DNA from: Archivesica marissinica
Lineage: Eukaryota; Mollusca; Bivalvia; Venerida; Vesicomyidae
DNA: 64,000 nt
Direction of reading: 5' to 3'
Assembly: GCA_014843695.1 (NCBI GenBank)
Contig: CM026393.1
Span: 7,288,440-7,352,439, forward strand
Below, one piece after another: positions 1 to 11,412 of this stretch. Below the pieces are notes generated by a model that saw only the letters and a program-made list of their open reading frames with translations, searched no databases and was not told where the DNA came from. Position 1 is the first letter of the stretch. Every line of letters starts with the position of its first letter. A program made the position numbers and the translations under genes.

Positions 1-2225
1 GACATGTATACTAGAGGACATAGAATAGTGTAAAAATACGTAGGACATGTATACTAGAGGACATAGAATAGTGTAACAATACGCCGGACATGTATACTAG
101 AGGACATAGAATAGTGTAAAAATACGTAGGACATGTATACTAGAGGACATAGAATAGTGTAACAATACGCAGGACATGTATACCAGAGGACATAGAATAG
201 TGTAACAATACGCAGGACATATACTAGAGGACATAGAATAGTGTAACAATACCCAGGACATGTATACTAGAGGACATAGAATAGTGTAACAATACGTAGG
301 ACATGTATACTAGAAAACATAGAATAGTGTAACAATACGCAGGACATGTATACTAGAGGACATAGAATAGTGTAACAATACGCAGGACATGTATACTAGA
401 GGACATAGCATAGTGTAACAATACGTAGGACATGTATACTAGAGGACATAGAATAGTGTAACAATACGCAGGGCATGTACTAGATGACATAGAATAGTGT
501 AACAATACGGAGGACATATACTAGAGAACATAGAATAGTGTAACAATACGCAGGGCATGTACTAGAGGACATAGAATAGTGTAACAATACGTAGGACATG
601 TATACTAGAGGACATAGCATAGTGTAACAATACGCAGGACATGTATTCTAGAGGACATAGAATAGTGTAACAATACGCAGGACATATACTAGAGGACATA
701 GAATAGTGTAGCAATACGCAAGACATATACTAGAGGACATAGAATAGTGTAACAATACGTAGGACATGTATACTAGAGGACATAGAATAGTGTAACAATA
801 CGTAGGCCATGTATACTAGAGGACATAGAATAGTGTAACAATACGTAGGACATGTATACTAGAGGACATAGAATAGTGTAACAATACCCAGGACATGTAT
901 ACTAGAGGACATAGAATAGTGTAACAATACGCAGGACATGTATACTAGAGGACATAGAATAGTGTAACAATACGCAGGACATGTATACTAGAGGACATAG
1001 AATAGTGTAACAATACGAAGGACATGTATACTAGAGGACATAGAATAGTGTAACAATACGCAGGACATGTATACTAGAGGACATAGAATAGTGTAACAAT
1101 ACGCAGGGCATGTACGTGAAGGACATAGAATAGTGTAAAAATACGCAGGACATGTATACTAGAGGACATAGAATAGTGTAACAATACGCAAGACATGTAT
1201 ACTAGAGGACATAGAATAGTGTAACAATACGCAGGACATGTATACTAGAGGACATAGAATAGTGTAACAATACGCAAGACATGTATACTAGAGGACATAG
1301 AATAGTGTAACAATACGCAGGACATGTATACTAGAGGACATAGCATAGGGTAACAATACGCAGGACATATACTAGAGGACATAGAATAGTGTAACAATAC
1401 ACAGGACATGTACTAAAGGACATAGAATAGTGTAACAATACGCAGGACATGTATAATAGAGGACATAGAATAGTGTAACAATACGCAGGACATATACTAG
1501 AGGACATAGAATAGTGTAGCAATACCCAGGACATATATACTAGAGGACATAGAATAGTGTAACAATACGTAGGACATGTATACTAGAGGACATATAATAG
1601 TGTAACAATACCCAGGACATGTATACTAGAGGACATAGAATAGTGTAACAATACGCAGGACATGTATACTAGAGGACATAGCATAGTGTAACAATACGCA
1701 GGACATGTATACTAGAGGACATAGAATAGTGTAACAATACGCAGGACATATACTAGAGGACATAGAATAGTGTAACAATACGCAGGACATATACTAGAGG
1801 ACATAGAATAGTGTAACAATATTTAGGACATGTATACTAGAGAACATAGAATAGTGTAACAATACGCAGGACATGTATACTAGAGGACATAGAATAGTGT
1901 AACAATACGCAGGACATGTATACTAGAGGACATAGCATAGTGTAACAATACGTAGGACATATACTAGAGGACATAGAATAGTGTAACAATACGCAGGACA
2001 TATATCTAGAGAACATAGAATAGTGTAACAATACGTAGGACATGTATACTAGAGGACATAGAATAGTGTAACAATACGTAGGACATGTATACTAGAGGAC
2101 ATAGAATAGTGTAACAATACGTAGGACATGTATACTAGAGGACATAGAATAGTGTAACAATACGCAAGACATGTATACTAGAGGACATAGAATAGTGTAA
2201 CAATACGCAAGACATGTATACTAGA
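1..2225. repeat. 43-bp minisatellite array, left block
   Basis: About 52 tandem copies of a 43-bp unit with landmark TATACTAGAGGACATAGAA. The array is already running at base 1, so its true left end lies outside the window. Units differ by point changes (TACGCAG or TACGTAG, GTAAC or GTAAA) and by small deletions, for example ACATATACTAG for ACATGTATACTAG. Short frames on the minus strand, with repeated tyrosine- and cysteine-rich peptides, are by-products of the repeat. No coding signal is seen. Confidence 0.97.
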
Positions 2226-2239
2226 GGACATATAATATA

Positions 2240-2511
2240 CTCTTGTAAATATGTATATATAATATTTATTTTAATTTTAATTCGATTGAGAAACAAATTA
2301 TAATCTAAATTAATCGCTCTCGGGAAGTTTTTCCTGAACGAATCCAGCGCAGTGACGGAGATAGGAGAGGCAATGTGAATGTAAATGTCTTTGTTAAAGC
2401 CATACCAACAACCGTGGTTATGGTGGGACTCGACCTCATAACCTTTAGGATCGAAGGCGAACATCATATCCATTACACCACAGATGCTGCACCGGCATAA
2501 TTGAAGATTGT
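2240..2511 (-). mobile_element. tRNA-Arg-like SINE-type segment
   Basis: Read on the minus strand, bases about 2500-2410 resemble a tRNA: an A-box-like TGGTGTAATGG, an anticodon stem-loop with loop CTTCGAT (anticodon TCG, arginine type) and a B-box-like GGTCGAGTCCC. The acceptor stem does not close well, so this is a tRNA-derived head rather than a functional tRNA gene. The rest, toward 2240, is an unrecognised body ending in AT-rich sequence that could be the 3' tail. It lies wholly within the 845-bp insertion. Confidence 0.6.
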
Positions 2512-3037
2512 GCGACCATAGGTACACCAAGCAACCATAGGTACACCAAGCACCCATAGGTACACCAAGCACCCATAGGTACACCAAGCACCCATAGGTA
2601 CACCAAGCACCCATAGGTACACCAAGCACCCATAGGTACACCAAGCAGCCCATAGGTACACCAAGCACCCATAGGTACACCAAGCAGCCCATAGGTACAC
2701 CAAGCACCCATAGGTACACCAAGCACCCATATGTACACCAGCACCCATAGGTAACCAAGCACCCATAGGTCACCAGCACCCATAGGTACACCAAGCACCC
2801 ATAGGTACACCAAGCACCCATAGGTACACCAAGCACCCATAGGTACACCAAGCACCCATAGGTACACCAAGCACACATAGGTACACCAAGCGACCATAGG
2901 TACACCAGGCATGCGACCATAGGTACACCAAGCATGCTACCATAGGTACACCAAGCACACATATGTACACCAAGCACCCATAGGTACACCAAGCACCCAT
3001 ATGTACACCAAGCACCCATAGGTACACCAAGCACCGG
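2512..3037. repeat. 19-bp minisatellite inside the insertion
   Basis: About 27 copies of a 19-bp unit, CACCAAGCACCCATAGGTA, with small indels near 2740-2780 and variant copies carrying GCGACC or GCATGC near 2890-2940. It directly follows the tRNA-like head. Because 19 is not a multiple of three, all three frames are traversed, which gives glycine-, valine- and leucine-rich pseudo-peptides on the minus strand. Non-coding. Confidence 0.95.
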
Positions 3038-3077
3038 ATAGAAACAATTACCCTAATGAATTCTGTTTTGTTTTACA

Positions 3078-4194
3078 GGACATAGAATAGTGTAACAATA
3101 CGCAGGACATGTATACTAGAGGACATAGAATAGTGTAACAATACACAGGACATGTATACTAGAGGACATAGAATAGTGTAACAATACACAGGACATGTAT
3201 ACTAGAGGACATAGAATAGTGTAAAAATACGCAGGACATGTATACTAGAGGACATAGAATAGTGTAACAATACGCAGGACATGTATACTAGAGGACATAG
3301 AATAGTGTAACAATACGCAGGACATGTATACTAGAGGACATAGAATAGTGTAACAATACGTAGGACATGTATACTAGAGGACATAGAATAGTGTAACAAT
3401 ACGTAGGACATGTATACTAGAGGACATAGAATAGTGTAACAATACGTAGGACATGTATAATAGAGGACATAGAATAGTGTAACAATACGCAGGGCATGTA
3501 CTAGAGGACATAGAATAGTGTAACAATACGCAGGACATGTATAATAGAGGACATAGAATAGTGTAACAATACGCAGGACATATACTAGAGGACATAGAAT
3601 AGTGTAACAATACGCAGGACATGTATACTAGAGGACATAGAATAGTGTAACAATACGTAGGACATGTATACTAGAGGACATAGAATAGTGTAACAATACG
3701 TAGGACATGTATACTAGAGGACATAGAATAGTGTAACAATACGCAGGACATGCATAATAGAGGACATAGAATAGTGTAACAATACGCAGGACATGTATAC
3801 TAGAGGACATAGAATAGTGTAACAATACGCAGGACATGTATAATAGAGGACATAGAATAGTGTAACAATACGCAGGACATATACTAGAGGACATAGAATA
3901 GTGTAACAATACGCAGGACATGTATACTAGAGGACATAGAATAGTGTAACAATACGTAGGACATGTATACTAGAGGACATAGAATAGTGTAACAATACGT
4001 AGGACATGTATACTAGAGGACATAGAATAGTGTAACAATACGCAGGACATGTATACTAGAGGACATAGAATAGTGTAACAATACGCAGGACATGTATACT
4101 AGAGGACATATAATAGTGTAACAATACGCAGGACATGTATACTAGAGGACATAGAATAGTGTAACAATACGCAGGACATGTATACTAGAGGACA
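3078..4194. repeat. 43-bp minisatellite array, right block
   Basis: About 26 further copies of the 43-bp unit, continuing the left block after the insertion. The last copy (4177-4206) is a hybrid: after CTAGAGGACAT it runs into TGAAAACGCACAC. That is the reverse complement of the start of the 36-bp unit found at 4374-5412, so this edge joins two related repeat families. Confidence 0.95.
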
Positions 4195-4373
4195 TTGAAA
4201 ACGCACACTTCGGATACGTATGATTTTACATAAAAATCAATTACTATATAAATACATAGTTTTAAACATTTTGGAATATTTGTAGTTGTTCTGTTTGTGT
4301 TTTGTAATAAAGATGTGATATATCTTTGATGGAATCCTTCGTATTTCGTTTTCATGTAATAATAATAATATAA
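4195..4373. other. spacer between two inverted related arrays
   Basis: An AT-rich single-copy stretch with no frame of note, ending in a short ATA/TAA-rich run. It separates the 43-bp array on the left from the inverted, related 36-bp array on the right and could be the loop of a large, imperfect foldback. Confidence 0.6.
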
Positions 4374-5412
4374 TGTAGGTGTGCGTTTTCTATGTGCTCT
4401 AGTGTATAATGTAGGTGTGCGTTTTCTATGTCCTCTAGTAGATAATGTAGGTGTGCGTTTTCTATGTCCTCTAGTACATAGTGTAGGTGTGCGTTTTCTA
4501 TGTCATCTAGTATATAATGTAGGTGTGAGTTTTCTATATCCTCTATTACATGGTGTAGGTGTGCGTTTTCTATGTCCTCTAGTATATAATGTAGGTGTGC
4601 GTTATCTATGTCCCCTAGTATATAATGTAGGTGTGCGATTTCTATGTCATCTAGTATATAATGTAGGTGTGCGTTTTCTATGTCCTCTAGTATATAATGT
4701 AGGTGTGCGTTTTCTATGTCCTCTAGTATATAATGTAGGTGTGCGTTTTTTATGTCCTCTAGTATACAATGTAGGTGTGCGTTTTCTATGTCCTCTAGTA
4801 TGCAATGTAGGTGTGCGTTTTTTATGTCCTCTAGTACATAGTGTAGGTGTGCGTTTTTTATGTCAGTTAGTATGCTATTTAGGTGTGCGTTTTCTATGTC
4901 CTCTAGTATATAATGTAGTGTGCGTTTTCCATGTCCTCTAGTATGCAATGTAGGTGTGCGTTTTTTATGTCCTCTAGTACATAGTGTAGGTGTGCGTTTT
5001 TTATGTCCTCTAGTACATAGTGTAGGTGTGCGTTTTTTATGTCATCTAGTATATAATGTAGGTGTGCGTTTTCTATGTCCTCTAGTATATAATGTAGGTG
5101 TGCGTTTTCTATGTCCTCTAGTATATAACTTAGGTGTGCGTTTTCTATGTCCTCTAGTATATAACTTAGGTGTGCGTTTTCTATGTCCTCTAGTATATAA
5201 CTTAGGTGTGTGTTTTCTATGTCCTCTAGTATATAATGTAGGTGTGCGTGTTCTATGTCCTCTAGTGTATAATGTAGGTGTGCGTTTTCTATGTCCGCTA
5301 GTATATAATGTACGTGTGCGTTTTCTATGTCCTCTAGTATATAATGTAGGTGTGCGTTTTCTATGTCTTCTAGTATATAATGTACGTGTGCGTTTTCTAT
5401 GTTCTCTACTAT
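4374..5412. repeat. 36-bp minisatellite array, inverted relative of the 43-mer
   Basis: About 29 copies of a 36-bp unit containing TTCTATGTCCTCTAGTATA. This 19-base core is exactly the reverse complement of the core of the 43-bp unit at 1-4194. Because 36 is divisible by three, the array is open on both strands: a 12-residue repeat with motif RFLCPLVYNVGV on plus, and HLHYILEDIENA on minus. The frames start and stop with the array, have no flanking exon signals and mirror each other. I treat them as repeat artefacts. Confidence 0.93.
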
Positions 5413-5454
5413 ATCAGCTGAATTAAATGTAATAAAATCTTGAAATAAATTACA

Positions 5455-5650
5455 GGTTTACGATTTACTAGTAATACCTATCAGATTGGTGTCAGTTCCG
5501 GGTTCGATACTCGGTCAGACCACGTATGGAGTGTCATTGAGCAAGGCACCTCACACACACTGCTTAGTACTGGTTAACCACTTAGGTCGGCCAGACCTGC
5601 CCAGGAAAACATAGCTAGGTCCCCGTAAGGGGTTTGTCTTTCATGGAACA
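5455..5650 (+). mobile_element. SINE-like fragment with GAGCAAGGCAC core
   Basis: A B-box-like GGGTTCGATACTC near 5500 is followed by ATTGAGCAAGGCACC and TACTGGTTAACC. From memory, the GAGCAAGGCAC motif recurs in tRNA-derived SINE bodies of several invertebrates; treat this as recollection, not a search result. The segment TACTGGTTAACC ... CCTGCCCAGGAAA recurs at 11305-11337, so this is a dispersed family. The 5' head is poorly preserved and the ends are approximate. Confidence 0.55.
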
Positions 5651-5707
5651 TACATACATACTATAATTATGTTGCTACTGTTGTAATATGTATAATTTCT
5701 AAACATA

Positions 5708-5878
5708 TACAGTAAAACCTCCCATAAGTGAGGGGAAAGGCCATTTTGACTGCTTACTGGAGGTGACCTGTTAACGGAGGAACTCACATTTGATAGGAAA
5801 TTCGGGAGGAATTTAACTGGCTCGTTCATTGTAGGTGGCCGTTTATTAGAGTTGATCGTTAGAGGAGGTTATACAGTA
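5708..5878. mobile_element. MITE-like element with CAGT...CTG ends and TA flanks
   Basis: The left end TACAGTAAAACCTCC (5708-5722) and the right end GGAGGTTATACAGTA (5864-5878) form an imperfect terminal inverted repeat matching at 13 of 15 positions. Both ends abut TA, as expected for Tc1/mariner-type TA target duplications. The interior has several GGAGGTGACC/GTTAACGGAGG-like motifs, so it is internally repetitive. It has no transposase and would be non-autonomous. Confidence 0.55.
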
Positions 5879-5921
5879 CCACCTAGACTGTATATACTAG
5901 TAAGTAATGTTGTTTCTCACA

Positions 5922-7329
5922 GAGCTGTATATACAATTAGTCTTGGTATTTCAAGTCGATGATTGTTCCCCTCAAAGCTGTATATACAATTAGTCTTGGT
6001 ATTTCAAGTCGATGATTGTTCCCCTCAGAGCTGTATATACAACTAGTCTTGGTATTTCAAGTCGATGATTGTTCCCCTCAGAGCTGTATATACAACTAGT
6101 CTTGGTATTTCAAGTCGGTGATTGTTCCCCTCAGAGCTGTATATACAACTAGTCTTGGTATTTCAAGTCGGTGATTGTTCCCCTCAGAGCTGTATATACA
6201 ACTAGTCTTGGTATTTCAAGTAGGTGATTGTTCCCCTCATAGCTGTATATACAACTAGTCTTGGTATTTCAAGTCGGTGATTGTTCCCCTCAGAGCTGTA
6301 TATACAACTAGTCTTGGTATTTCAAGTCGGTGATTGTTCCCCTCAGAGCTGTATATACAACTAGTCTTGGTATTTCAAGTCGGTGATTGTTCCCCTCAGA
6401 GCTGTATATACAACTAGTCTTGGTATTTCAAGTCGGTGATTGTTCCCCTCAGAGCTGTATATACAACTAGTCTTGTTATTTCAAGTCGATGATTGTTCCC
6501 CTCACAGCTGTATATACAACTAGTCTTGGTATTTCAAGTCGATGATTGTTCCCCTCACAGCTGTATATACAACTAGTCTTGGTATTTCAAGTCGGTGATT
6601 GTTCCCCTCAGAGCTGTATATACCACTAGTCTTGGTATTTCAAGCCGATGATTTTTCCCCTCAGTGCTGTATATACAACTAGTCTTGGTATTTCAAGTCG
6701 GTGATTGTTCCCCTCAGAGCTGTATATACCACTAGTCTTGGTATTTCAAGTCGGTGATTGTTCCCCTCAGTGCTGTATATACAACTAGTCTTGGTATTTC
6801 AAGCCGATGATTGTTCTCCTCAGTGCTGTATATACAACTAGTCTTGGTATTTCAAGCCGATGATTGTTCCCCGCAGTGCTGTATATACAACTAGTCTTGG
6901 TATTTCAAGTCGATGATTGTTCCCCTCAGAGATGTATAAATTATACAATTAGTCTTGGTATTTCAAGTCGATGATTGTTCCCCTCAAAGCTGTATATACC
7001 ACTAGTCTTGGTATTTCAAGCCGATGATTTTTCCCCTCAGTGCTGTATATACAACTAGTCTTGGTATTTCAAGTCGGTGATTGTTCCCCTCAGAGCTGTA
7101 TATACAACTAGTCTTGGTATTTCAAGTCGGTGATTGTTCCCCTCACAGCTGTATATACAACTAGTCTTGGTATTTCAAGTCGGTGATTGTTCCCCTCACA
7201 GCTGTATATACAACTAGTCTTGGTATTTCAAGTCGGTGATTGTTCCCCTAACAGCTGTATATACAACTAGTCTTGGTATTTCAAGTCGGTGATTGTTCCC
7301 CTCACAGCTGTATATACAACTAGTCTTGG
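5922..7329. repeat. 53-bp minisatellite array running into the gap
   Basis: About 26 copies of a 53-bp unit with landmark TAGTCTTGGTATTTCAAGTC followed by GATTGTTCCCCTCA. Variants alternate between GAGCTG, CACAGCTG and GTGCTG and between CGATGATT and CGGTGATT. The array stops in mid-unit at the first N, so its right end is unknown. Confidence 0.96.
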
Positions 7330-8329
7330 NNNNNNNNNNNNNNNNNNNNNNNNNNNNNNNNNNNNNNNNNNNNNNNNNNNNNNNNNNNNNNNNNNNNNNN
7401 NNNNNNNNNNNNNNNNNNNNNNNNNNNNNNNNNNNNNNNNNNNNNNNNNNNNNNNNNNNNNNNNNNNNNNNNNNNNNNNNNNNNNNNNNNNNNNNNNNNN
7501 NNNNNNNNNNNNNNNNNNNNNNNNNNNNNNNNNNNNNNNNNNNNNNNNNNNNNNNNNNNNNNNNNNNNNNNNNNNNNNNNNNNNNNNNNNNNNNNNNNNN
7601 NNNNNNNNNNNNNNNNNNNNNNNNNNNNNNNNNNNNNNNNNNNNNNNNNNNNNNNNNNNNNNNNNNNNNNNNNNNNNNNNNNNNNNNNNNNNNNNNNNNN
7701 NNNNNNNNNNNNNNNNNNNNNNNNNNNNNNNNNNNNNNNNNNNNNNNNNNNNNNNNNNNNNNNNNNNNNNNNNNNNNNNNNNNNNNNNNNNNNNNNNNNN
7801 NNNNNNNNNNNNNNNNNNNNNNNNNNNNNNNNNNNNNNNNNNNNNNNNNNNNNNNNNNNNNNNNNNNNNNNNNNNNNNNNNNNNNNNNNNNNNNNNNNNN
7901 NNNNNNNNNNNNNNNNNNNNNNNNNNNNNNNNNNNNNNNNNNNNNNNNNNNNNNNNNNNNNNNNNNNNNNNNNNNNNNNNNNNNNNNNNNNNNNNNNNNN
8001 NNNNNNNNNNNNNNNNNNNNNNNNNNNNNNNNNNNNNNNNNNNNNNNNNNNNNNNNNNNNNNNNNNNNNNNNNNNNNNNNNNNNNNNNNNNNNNNNNNNN
8101 NNNNNNNNNNNNNNNNNNNNNNNNNNNNNNNNNNNNNNNNNNNNNNNNNNNNNNNNNNNNNNNNNNNNNNNNNNNNNNNNNNNNNNNNNNNNNNNNNNNN
8201 NNNNNNNNNNNNNNNNNNNNNNNNNNNNNNNNNNNNNNNNNNNNNNNNNNNNNNNNNNNNNNNNNNNNNNNNNNNNNNNNNNNNNNNNNNNNNNNNNNNN
8301 NNNNNNNNNNNNNNNNNNNNNNNNNNNNN
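7330..8329. other. assembly gap of exactly 1,000 N
   Basis: The run of N is exactly 1,000 bases, a conventional filler length rather than a measured distance. Different arrays lie on each side (53-bp unit left, 41-bp unit right), so the real junction between them is missing. Frames that cross this gap are artefacts. Confidence 0.99.
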
Positions 8330-10897
8330 TATAGATATCTCGTTAAGTGCATGTATTCTACTGTGACCTATATAGATAGCTCGTTAAGCGCATGCATTCT
8401 ACTGTGACCTATATAGATATCTCGTTAAGCGCATGCATTCTACTGTGACCTATATAGATATCTCGTTAAGCGCATGCATTCTACTGTGACCTATATAGAT
8501 ATCTCGTTAAGCGCATGCATTCTACTGTGACCTATATAGATAGCTCGTTAAGCGCATGCATTCTACTGTGACCTATATAGATATCTCGTTAAGCGCATGC
8601 ATTCTACTGTGACCTATATAGATATCTCGTTAAGCGCATGCATTCTACTGTGACCTATATAGATATCTCGTTAAGCGCATGCATTCTACTGTGACCTATA
8701 TAGATATCTCGTTAAGGGCATGCATTCTACTGTGACCTATATAGATAGCTCGTTAAGGGCATGCATTCTACTGTGACCTATATAGATATCTCGTTAAGCG
8801 CATGCATTCTACTGTGACCTATATAGATATCTCGTTAAGCGCATGCATTCTACTGTGACCTATATAGATATCTCGTTAAGGCATGCATTCTACTGTGACC
8901 ATATAGATATCTCGTTAAGGGCATGCATTCTACTGTGACCTATATAGATATCTCGTTAAGCGCATGCATTCTACTGTGACCTATATAGATATCTCGTTAA
9001 GGGCATGTATTCTACTGTGACCTATTGATATCTCGTTAAGTGCATGTATTCTACTGTGACCATATATATATAGATAACTCGTTAAGGGCATGCATTCTAC
9101 TGTGACCTATATATATATCTCGTTAAGCGCATGCATTCTACTGTGACCTATAGATATCTCGTTAAGCGCATGTATTCTACTGTGACCTATATAGATATCT
9201 CGTTAAGCGCATGCATTCTACTGTGACCTATATATAGCTCGTTAAGCGCATGCATTCTACTGTGACCTATAGATATCTCGTTAAGCGCATGCATTCTACT
9301 GTGACCTATATAGATATCTCGTTAAGCGCATGCATTCTACTGTGACCTATATATATCTCGTTAAGCGCATGCATTCTACTGTGACCTATATAGATATCTC
9401 GTTAAGGGCATGCATTCTACTGTGACCTATATATATCTCGTTAAGCGCATGCATTCTACTGTGACCTATATAGATATCTCGTTAAGCGCATGTATTCTAC
9501 TGTGACCTATAGATATCTCGTTAAGTGCATGCATTCTACTGTGACCTATATAGATAGCTCGTTAAGCGCATGCATTCTACTGTGACCTATATAGATATCT
9601 CGTTAAGCGCATGCATTCTACTGTGACCTATATAGATATCTCGTTAAGCGCATGCATTCTACTGTGACCTATATAGATAGCTCGTTAAGCGCATGTATTC
9701 TACTGTGACCTATATAGATATCTCGTTAAGCGCATGTATTCTACTGTGACCTATATATATATCTCGTTAAGCGCATGCATTCTACTGTGACCTATATAGA
9801 TATCTCGTTAAGCGCATGCATTCTACTGTGACCTATATAGATATCTCGTTAAGGGCATGCATTCTACTGTGACCTATATAGATATCTCGTTAAGGGCATG
9901 CATTCTACTGTGACCTATATAGATAGCTCGTTAAGCGCATGTATTCTACTGTGACCTATATAGATATCTCGTTAAGCGCATGTATTCTACTGTGACCTAT
10001 AGATATCTCGTTAAGCGCATGTATTCTACTGTGACCTATATAGATATCTCGTTAAGGGCATGCATTCTACTGTGACCTATATATATCTCGTTAAGCGCAT
10101 GCATTCTACTGTGACCTATAGATATCTCGTTAAGCGCATGCATTCTACTGTGACCTATATAGATAGCTCGTTAAGCGCATGCATTCTACTGTGACCTATA
10201 TATATATATCTCGTTAAGCGCATGCATTCTACTGTGACCTATAGATATCTCGTTAAGCGCATGCATTCTACTGTGACCTATATAGATATCTCGTTAAGCG
10301 CATGCATTCTACTGTGACCTATATATATCTCGTTAAGCGCATGCATTCTACTGTGACCTATAGATATCTCGTTAAGCGCATGCATTCTACTGTGACCTAT
10401 ATAGATAGCTCGTTAAGCGCATGCATTCTACTGTGACCTATATATATATCTCGTTAAGCGCATGCATTCTACTGTGACCTATATAGATATCTCGTTAAGG
10501 GCATGCATTCTACTGTGACCTATTGATATCTCGTTAAGGGCATGCATTCTACTGTGACCTATATATATATATCTCGTTAAGCGCATGCATTCTACTGTGA
10601 CCTATATAGATATCTCGTTAAGCGCATGCATTCTACTGTGACCTATAGATATCTCGTTAAGGGCATGCATTCTACTGTGACCTATATAGATATCTCGTTA
10701 AGGGCATGCATTCTACTGTGAACTATATAGATATCTCGTTAAGCGCATGCATTCTACTGTGACCTATATAGATATCTCGTTAAGCGCATGCATTCTACTG
10801 TGACCTATATAGATATCTCGTTAAGCGCATGCATTCTACTGTGACCTATATAGATATCTCGTTAAGCGCATGCATTCTACTGTGACCTATATATATC
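8330..10897. repeat. 41-bp minisatellite array with internal TA microsatellite
   Basis: About 63 copies of a unit of roughly 41 bp with landmark CATGCATTCTACTGTGACC followed by a short (TA)n tract and GATATCTCGTTAAG. Unit length varies from about 37 to 43 bp, mostly through gain or loss of TA steps (TATAGATA, TATATAGATA, TATATATATATA). The array starts at the gap edge and ends at 10897, just before unique DNA. Confidence 0.96.
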
Positions 10898-10918
10898 TAG
10901 TTACTGCATCACGTACAT

Positions 10919-11190
10919 GGCAGACGAGTCAGTATTCCAGTGGTTAACATGCTGGACTGCGAATCCATGGATAGCAGTTCGATCTTGCGTCTGATCCTAA
11001 TAATCACGGCATTTTAAACCGATCTCGAGGTCTCGTGTCGGTGCACGTAAAAGTACCAGATGCGACACTGGAGTGTGTCTCCGTCTGTATCATTGCACTA
11101 TCCTCCAAACTCTAAAATGTATAATCTCTCCAGGAGGCGTCGCTCATATGGGCAACTGGTAGATACGTTAAATAAACTTAAAACACACAC
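10919..11190 (+). mobile_element. tRNA-derived SINE (Thr-like family), complete copy
   Basis: Flanked by a perfect 13-bp target-site duplication, GCATCACGTACAT, at 10906-10918 and 11191-11203. The head has an A-box-like CAGTGGTTAACATG and a B-box GTTCGATC. The body contains GAGGTCTCGTGTCGGTGC and ATCATTGCACTATCC, and the 3' end carries GGCGTCGCTCATATGGGCAA followed by an A-rich AATAAACTTAAA tail. In this copy the predicted anticodon loop reads CTGCGAA, unlike the CTGGTAA of its relatives. It is non-coding and would depend on a LINE partner for movement. Confidence 0.9.
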
Positions 11191-11289
11191 GCATCACGTA
11201 CATACACGTACGTCCAACAGTATATAACGCCTGTTCATAACTATATATTTTGTCTCATTTATATGAAAAAGTTGACAGTTTCTTACGGA

Positions 11290-11412
11290 GGTTGGTGCAC
11301 CCAAGTACTGGTTAACCGCTTGAGCCTGCCCAGGAAAGGTGTTGTTAGGTAAACTGCCCGTCGCTCAAATGGGAAACCGGTAGCGACGTTAAATAAACTT
11401 AAATAATAAATA
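11290..11412 (+). mobile_element. truncated SINE sharing the common 3' tail
   Basis: It contains GTACTGGTTAACCGCTTGAG and CCTGCCCAGGAAA, as in the fragment at 5455-5650. It ends with GTCGCTCAAATGGGAAACC and GTAGCGACGTTAAATAAAC, which is the same 3' end as in the Thr-like SINEs nearby. No tRNA head is recognisable, so it is 5'-truncated or decayed. Confidence 0.65.

Larger units (their letters stand above)
2233..3077. mobile_element. 845-bp composite insertion inside the 43-bp array
   Basis: The 43-bp array stops at 2232 and resumes in register at 3078. The 7 bases GGACATA occur at both edges (2226-2232 and 3078-3084), which is one copy more than an uninterrupted array would have, so they look like a target-site duplication. 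The insert has an AT-rich left part, a tRNA-like segment on the minus strand, a 19-bp minisatellite and a short right end. No terminal inverted repeats and no transposase frame were seen. Its class is unknown. A non-autonomous retroelement that has gained an internal minisatellite is the simplest reading. Confidence 0.7.

Noticed and set aside
2410..2500. Functional tRNA-Arg (TCG) gene on the minus strand
   Set aside because: The anticodon arm is good but the acceptor stem does not pair, and the segment is part of an insertion.
1..4194. p53-type response elements (RRRCATGYYY) in GGACATGTAT of the 43-bp unit and CGACATGTCG of the 30/32-bp unit
   Set aside because: Each departs from the half-site consensus at one or more positions, and the match follows simply from the repeat sequence.
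4352..5426. HLHYILEDIENA-type and FLCPLVYNVGV-type frames as proteins
   Set aside because: Mirror-image products of the 36-bp array on the two strands.
7267..8407. Three frames crossing 7330-8329
   Set aside because: Their length comes from unknown bases in the assembly gap.
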